52,981 nt of DNA, taken from JAJPHF01 sp035293805 (lineage in GTDB: Bacteria; Chloroflexota; UBA6077; JAJPHF01). The notes below the pieces were generated by a model that saw only the letters and a program-made list of their open reading frames with translations, was not told the DNA's origin and did not search any database. This document shows positions 47,842 through 52,981 of this stretch, one piece after another. Location: contig DATGMD010000064.1 in the NCBI GenBank assembly GCA_035293805.1, forward strand, positions 1 to 52,981, written 5' to 3'. Position numbers and translations under genes: made by a program. How positions within the stretch are numbered: the stretch's first letter is position 1; each line of letters opens with the position of its first letter.

Positions 47842-48426
47842 CCCCGGCCTAAGGATCGGAACCGTCCGGGCGCCTGCTCGCGGGGCGCGCAGTACCGGCC
47901 GGAGGGCTGCCCCATGGTCTCCAAGCTGCTCACCGACACCCTGCCTGGGGTCGATCCGACGACGGGGGACGCGAGGAGTTGGACGAGGTCTGCCCCAGCC
48001 GAGCTTCCAGCTCGCGGATGCGCGCGTGAGGGAGCAAGGCAGGGGCCGCGCGCCTTTTCCGTGATCCTGACGCCACTATGCTTAGCGATCGTTGCGCCCC
48101 GGAGGTCAGGGACGCTGAACGCTTACCTCCGAACGACGTCGTGCGTGTCGGCGACTTCGATCAGCCGCTGCCCAGGCCAGAGCAGCACCCTCGGCCATGA
48201 TGGCGACGGTTGGGGAGGCGGTGACAGAGCTCTCCATACGTCCATCCGCGCCTCCGGCCGTGCTCCTGCAATGGCTCTGACACGGCCGGTGGGCCGCCAT
48301 AGTACCAGCATGCAGCGCGAGAGGCCCTCCCGGGTCCAGTAGCGCGGAGAAGGCCCACGGGTGTGGCCATCGCAGCTCCCCGCACCACGGGGTAGCTGAA
48401 CCGTCACCCTGTTAGGAGGTCAACTC
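47842..48426. other. Non-coding interval with IS66 relics
   Basis: This 585-base gap contains a minus-strand IS66 transposase fragment (47930-48022), an IS66-like end at 48115-48126 (CTGAACGCTTAC) and a diverged end-like word at 48394-48407. The 260 bases from 48127 to 48390 hold nothing I can identify. Confidence 0.6.
47930..48022 (-). pseudogene. IS66 transposase N-terminal fragment
   Basis: The minus strand reads RIRELEARLGQTSSNSSRPP then SSD, the hallmark of the IS66 transposase N-terminal region (ELEARLGQNSSNSS-type), followed by a stop at 47930. Only 30 codons remain. An IS66-like end faces it at 48126. Confidence 0.8.
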
Positions 48427-49779
48427 ATGGCCGACTATGAGCGGCTGCAAGCCGATGCCGCCACGGCGCTCGCTGCGGGCGATGCCAGGGCGGCGTTCCA
48501 GCAGCTCCGCGAGGTGCTCAGGTATCCCGGGCAACTCGGCGCTGACCGGCGCCGCTGGACGGAAGCGCTCGCGCTGTTCGAGCGCATCAGCGCGGCCCTC
48601 GCCGGGGCGGCCTTCGCGGCTAAGGTGGTGCAGGTCGTCGCCGATCCTGACGATGTCTCGGCGCTCTACGCCCTGGGCGACGCGCTCGTCGAGCAGCGCT
48701 TGCCGGCTATCGCCGCGACAATTCTCGCCCGCGCGAACACGCTGGCGCCGGGGCGAGAGAGCATCGTCACCGAACTGGTGACCGCGCTCGAGATGGACCT
48801 CCTGAACGCGGAGGCGTGTCGGTTCCTGCGCGCGGCGCCGGACCTCCTCGCGCGAAGCTTCCACTGCCGCTATCTGCTGGCGTTCAACGCGATCATGACC
48901 GGCGACCTGGCCGAGCCGCGCAGGCTCTTACCGGGACTGCGCATGTACCACGGCGAGCCCTACCAGGGGATGACCACGGCCCTTGAGGGCATGCTGGCGC
49001 GGGCGGATGCCCTGGACGGCGTCGCCGCACTGGACGGGCGGGACCTCCGCGGCTGGCACTTCGTGCTGAATGGTAGCATCCTCCTGCACCTGTCCCCCTT
49101 CGGCTTCGACGAGGGCATGCACGGGCGCTACGCTTACATCCAGGACTCCGACGAGCTGTGCCTGGAGGGGATCCGGCGGCTCGCCGTCGCGCTCGATGCG
49201 CTGGGCCTCTCGCCGCCGCGAGTATTCGCTCTCCCCGACCGGGAGAGCGCCATCCTCGCCGAGGCGGTCGCGCACTTGCTGGAGCTCCCAGTCGAGCCCT
49301 GGGTCACCGGCCGCGACGGGGTGGGAGGGACCGTGGCGCCGGGGCTCGTCGTCGCCTACGATCTGGATAGACTGCCCCCCGAGGTGCTGAGATCGCTGAC
49401 CCTCCAACGGCCCGGGCAGGTCCTCTTCAGTCACGCCACCTGCTGGCTGAGCGAGCCCATGTTCGCGGCCGATCTGACGACGTATCTCTACCAGGTCAGC
49501 CGGACGCCCTGGGAAACGCGCCTAGCCGTTGACCCAGAGACGCGCCAGGTGAAGGAGTCCGCGCCGCGTGAGGGTGAGGTGGCGGAACTGGCGACGCGGC
49601 TGGTCGGCACGACGCTCCCGGCCGAGGCGCTGCCGAAGGTGGACCTGGCGGCGCTTCGAGCGCTGGCCGCACGCGCCGGCACCATGACCGGGGACGCGAC
49701 GGCGGGGGCGCTCCGGTCAGAGGGGGACCGACGCCGCTTGCGGCTGGGGTCGCCGGTGCCATCTAACCGCTTCCTCTAG
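48427..49779 (+). CDS. 450-residue helical-repeat protein of unknown function, mobile-element cargo
   Basis: A large soluble protein. The first 200 residues are alpha-helical pairs resembling TPR-type repeats (AATALAAGDARAAFQQLREV, VSALYALGDALVEQRLPAIA, YLLAFNAIMTGDLAEPRRLL). The middle turns beta-rich (GWHFVLNGSILLHLSPFGFD). Then comes an alpha/beta part (RVFALPDRESAILAEAVAHL, GLVVAYDLDRLPPEVLRSL, GQVLFSHATCWLSEPMF) that reads like a small Rossmann-like or sirtuin-shaped module, but no motif is diagnostic. AGGAGGT gives a perfect ribosome site. The GC content matches the host, unlike the WG gene. Possibly a bacterial protein-protein scaffold; I cannot name a family. Confidence 0.7.
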   Translation: MADYERLQADAATALAAGDARAAFQQLREVLRYPGQLGADRRRWTEALALFERISAALAGAAFAAKVVQVVADPDDVSALYALGDALVEQRLPAIAATILARANTLAPGRESIVTELVTALEMDLLNAEACRFLRAAPDLLARSFHCRYLLAFNAIMTGDLAEPRRLLPGLRMYHGEPYQGMTTALEGMLARADALDGVAALDGRDLRGWHFVLNGSILLHLSPFGFDEGMHGRYAYIQDSDELCLEGIRRLAVALDALGLSPPRVFALPDRESAILAEAVAHLLELPVEPWVTGRDGVGGTVAPGLVVAYDLDRLPPEVLRSLTLQRPGQVLFSHATCWLSEPMFAADLTTYLYQVSRTPWETRLAVDPETRQVKESAPREGEVAELATRLVGTTLPAEALPKVDLAALRALAARAGTMTGDATAGALRSEGDRRRLRLGSPVPSNRFL

Positions 49780-49797
49780 TCCCGGCACCGCGGGGGA

Positions 49798-50043
49798 CTC
49801 AACGCATACGTGGAGTCGACCAACAATGTGGCGGGGCGCGTCCTGCGGCCGGCCGCGCTGTGGCGCAAGGGCCGTTTCGGGTTGGATAGTGAGGCGGGCA
49901 GTCGTTTTGCCGAGCGGCTGCTGACCGTGGCGGCGACCTGTCGGCAGCAAAGCCGGCCGCTATTGGCCGTTCTGGTGGCCGCCAGCGAAGCCGGGCTCCA
50001 GACCAGGGCGGCGCCATCGCTGCTCGCTACTCGACCGGGATAG
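49798..50043 (+). pseudogene. IS66 transposase C-terminal fragment
   Basis: Encodes YVESTNNVAGRVLRPAALWR, GRFGLDSEAGSRFAERLLT and VAATCRQQSRPLLAVLVAA, the conserved end of IS66 transposases (VEPTNNAAERALRP-type, then FGTQSEAGSRFVERILT-type). The upstream catalytic core is absent. The stop overlaps an IS66-like end, GGTGAACGATTAC (50043-50055), so this is a 3' remnant with its terminal repeat. Confidence 0.88.
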
Positions 50044-50089
50044 GTGAACGATTACACGGAATGTATGTGATGACCGGGCTTCTCGTCAA

Positions 50090-50330
50090 GTAGCCGTTCA
50101 GCCCACGGTTGCGGGCTGGCAGGCCGGTATTCTCCGCACGCCGGACAGCGGTCTCCCGCCGGAGCATCGCCACCTGCTCCAGCAGAGGACCGGGGTCAAG
50201 AGCCGGAGCGGTCACCCATAGCGCGGGCTCCAGCAGGCAGGGCGTCTCGATCATGCCGCGGTTGTCGCGCGTCGCAGCCCGCTGGGCAAGCTCGCGGTGA
50301 GGCCATCAAATGGGGGAGTTGAACGCTTAC
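50090..50330 (-). pseudogene. 241-bp deleted IS66 copy with transposase N-terminus
   Basis: On the minus strand it begins with GTAAGCGTTCAACTCCCCC (50330 inward) and ends with GGGCTGAACGGCTAC (to 50090). Between them a start at 50254 encodes about 50 residues, including PGPLLEQVAMLRRETAVRRA, the IS66 N-terminal coiled coil. The rest of the transposase is deleted. Its outer end is the right boundary of the whole element. Confidence 0.75.
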
Positions 50331-50338
50331 AGCTAGGC
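50331..50338. repeat. Right 8-bp target-site duplication (AGCTAGGC)
   Basis: An exact copy of 45813-45820, immediately outside the right IS66-type end. Confidence 0.85.
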
Positions 50339-50445
50339 ATCGTGGCTCGGGCCGGGCCCTCCCCAGGGACCACGGGCATCATAGGCCGCCCGCCCGCGAG
50401 GCGGCCGGCTCCGGGGCGCAGCCTTCACCGGCTCTTTACCGGCAG

Positions 50446-50488
50446 TGTGATGGCGCTCACATCGCTCGCGGCACGCGACCGGTAGCGT
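50446..50488 (+). promoter_or_regulatory. Perfect CRP-type box and class II promoter
   Basis: TGTGA-TGGCGC-TCACA (50446-50461) is an exact TGTGA-N6-TCACA CRP/Crp site. A -10 box TAGCGT lies at 50483-50488 with no good -35. A start near 50495 puts the box centre at about -41.5, the class II activator position. Confidence 0.65.
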
Positions 50489-50521
50489 AGAGCCCGACAG
50501 CGCCACCGAGGAGGATGGTTC

Positions 50522-50701
50522 ATGCTACTCGTCGCCACTCCCCAGCACGGTATTGCCCCGTGGGCCTGCTACGTCTGCCAGGAGCCGCAGGCGGCCGGCA
50601 GCCGCCAGTATCCCTACCCGCGCCACACGCTAGACCTGGCCCAGATGACGTGCCAGCGCTGCTGGGCAATCGCCTTGCGGCTCGCCTACGCGCCGAACTG
50701 A
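50522..50701 (+). CDS. 59-residue zinc-ribbon protein
   Basis: A small protein with two CxxC pairs: CYVCQ near residue 16 and CQRCW near residue 43, separated by a Gln/Tyr/His-rich stretch (QYPYPRHTLDLAQM), suggesting one four-cysteine zinc site. GAGGAGG lies seven bases before the ATG. The predicted promoter carries a perfect CRP-type site, so expression may follow cAMP. It is convergent with clpB across a terminator. No family name is recognised. Confidence 0.75.
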   Translation: MLLVATPQHGIAPWACYVCQEPQAAGSRQYPYPRHTLDLAQMTCQRCWAIALRLAYAPN

Positions 50702-50724
50702 TGCGGGGCTGATTCAAACGAGAA

Positions 50725-50753
50725 GAGGGACGAGCCGACATGGCTCGTCCCTC
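50725..50753 (-). terminator. Terminator of clpB
   Basis: GAGGGACGAGCC (50725-50736) pairs perfectly with GGCTCGTCCCTC (50742-50753) around GACAT. On the minus strand the stem is followed by TTCTCGTTTG. It may also stop the convergent 59-residue gene. Confidence 0.8.
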
Positions 50754-50776
50754 CCTCGCTCGGCGGCTCGCGGCGC

Positions 50777-52981
<2,205 letters not shown>

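Larger units (their letters stand above)
45821..50330. mobile_element. Composite IS66-type element with passenger genes (4510 bp)
   Basis: The left end GTAAGCGTTCAGGCCCCC and the right end (reverse complement GTAAGCGTTCAACTCCCCC) share 11 terminal bases and the GTAAGCG start known from IS66-family termini, and 8-bp repeats flank them. Inside are pieces of IS66 transposase (47930-48022, 49798-50043, 50095-50254), extra IS66-like ends at 47264, 47337, 48126, 50055 and 50090, and three passenger genes. No intact transposase is present, so it could move only with help in trans. The internal order suggests repeated insertion and deletion of related elements. Confidence 0.82.

Noticed and set aside
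45821..48126. Shorter transposon bounded by the perfect 12-base pair GTAAGCGTTCAG/CTGAACGCTTAC
   Set aside because: No 8-bp duplication flanks this pair (AGCTAGGC against CTCCGAAC), whereas the 45821-50330 pair has an exact one. The 48126 end is better explained as an internal relic.
49797..49809. ACTCAACGCATAC as an IS66 end
   Set aside because: It is in frame with the transposase fragment (LNAYVEST) and points the wrong way for a left terminus; it is more likely coding sequence or a recombination scar.

Overview
The window is GC-rich DNA (roughly 70% G+C by eye) packed with short operons. It looks like a chromosomal segment from a Chloroflexota bacterium of the Thermomicrobia/Sphaerobacter type; an actinobacterium is the main alternative. 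The reasoning is inferential: secreted ABC substrate-binding lipoproteins with Ala/Pro-rich linkers, a CysO/CysM/Mec cysteine pathway, a bifunctional-nuclease-domain protein, a TIGR03083-type (mycothiol-dependent isomerase-like) protein, several near-leaderless genes with good sigma-70-type promoters, and REP-like GC hairpin repeats between genes. No rRNA, tRNA, CRISPR array or phage module was seen.

Layout. 1-13900: a secreted protein, a lipoprotein solute receptor, an overlapping fchA-folD folate pair, an M28 peptidase, acylphosphatase, small membrane and hypothetical proteins, a BFN protein, a minus-strand ilvA plus CPBP protease pair, a PIG-L deacetylase followed by a degenerate response regulator, and a methyltransferase. 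14000-16300: a secreted YPGYG-repeat protein with a textbook terminator, a DUF72 protein and a zinc-ribbon protein. 16281-20869 (minus): a six-gene sulfur operon, reading rrf2, cysK, a ubiquitin-like/E1 fusion, cysO, cysM, mec. Its promoter overlaps an IscR-like operator. 21005-23742: a JAMM-like protein with a small partner, 3-hydroxyanthranilate dioxygenase, a secreted pseudo-isochorismatase and a 34-residue membrane protein. 24035-27816: a Tat-exported gluconate-dehydrogenase-subunit-3/GMC oxidoreductase pair and a zinc-binding alcohol dehydrogenase. 28124-36582: a membrane/ferredoxin/adenylate-cyclase fusion, a cupin, then amidohydrolase, ABC receptor, fused ABC permease, FAH hydrolase and a maleylpyruvate-isomerase-like protein, possibly an uptake and catabolism unit for an organic acid or aromatic. 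36894-45752: an HTH-MEDS-histidine kinase fusion with its own operator, a chagasin-type inhibitor, a P450, another ABC receptor, an amidohydrolase, a stand-alone kinase-dimerisation-like protein and a wrecked beta-lactamase-fold gene.

45813-50338 is a composite mobile element. IS66-type ends (GTAAGCGTTCA...) are flanked by the exact 8-bp direct repeat AGCTAGGC. Inside lie three degraded IS66 transposase pieces and three passenger genes: a lower-GC WG-repeat protein carrying two frameshifts, a multi-zinc-finger protein and a 450-residue helical-repeat protein. To its right a perfect CRP-type box sits at the class II position before a 59-residue zinc-ribbon gene. The window ends inside clpB.

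The strongest candidates for new biology are: the ubiquitin-like/E1 fusion inside a CysO-CysM-Mec operon with an Fe-S-type regulator; the folD gene that lost its cyclohydrolase lysine next to an overlapping fchA; the DNA-binding MEDS histidine kinase with an autoregulatory palindrome; and the IS66-bounded cargo element. All family assignments are from reading the translated sequence; no database search was run.
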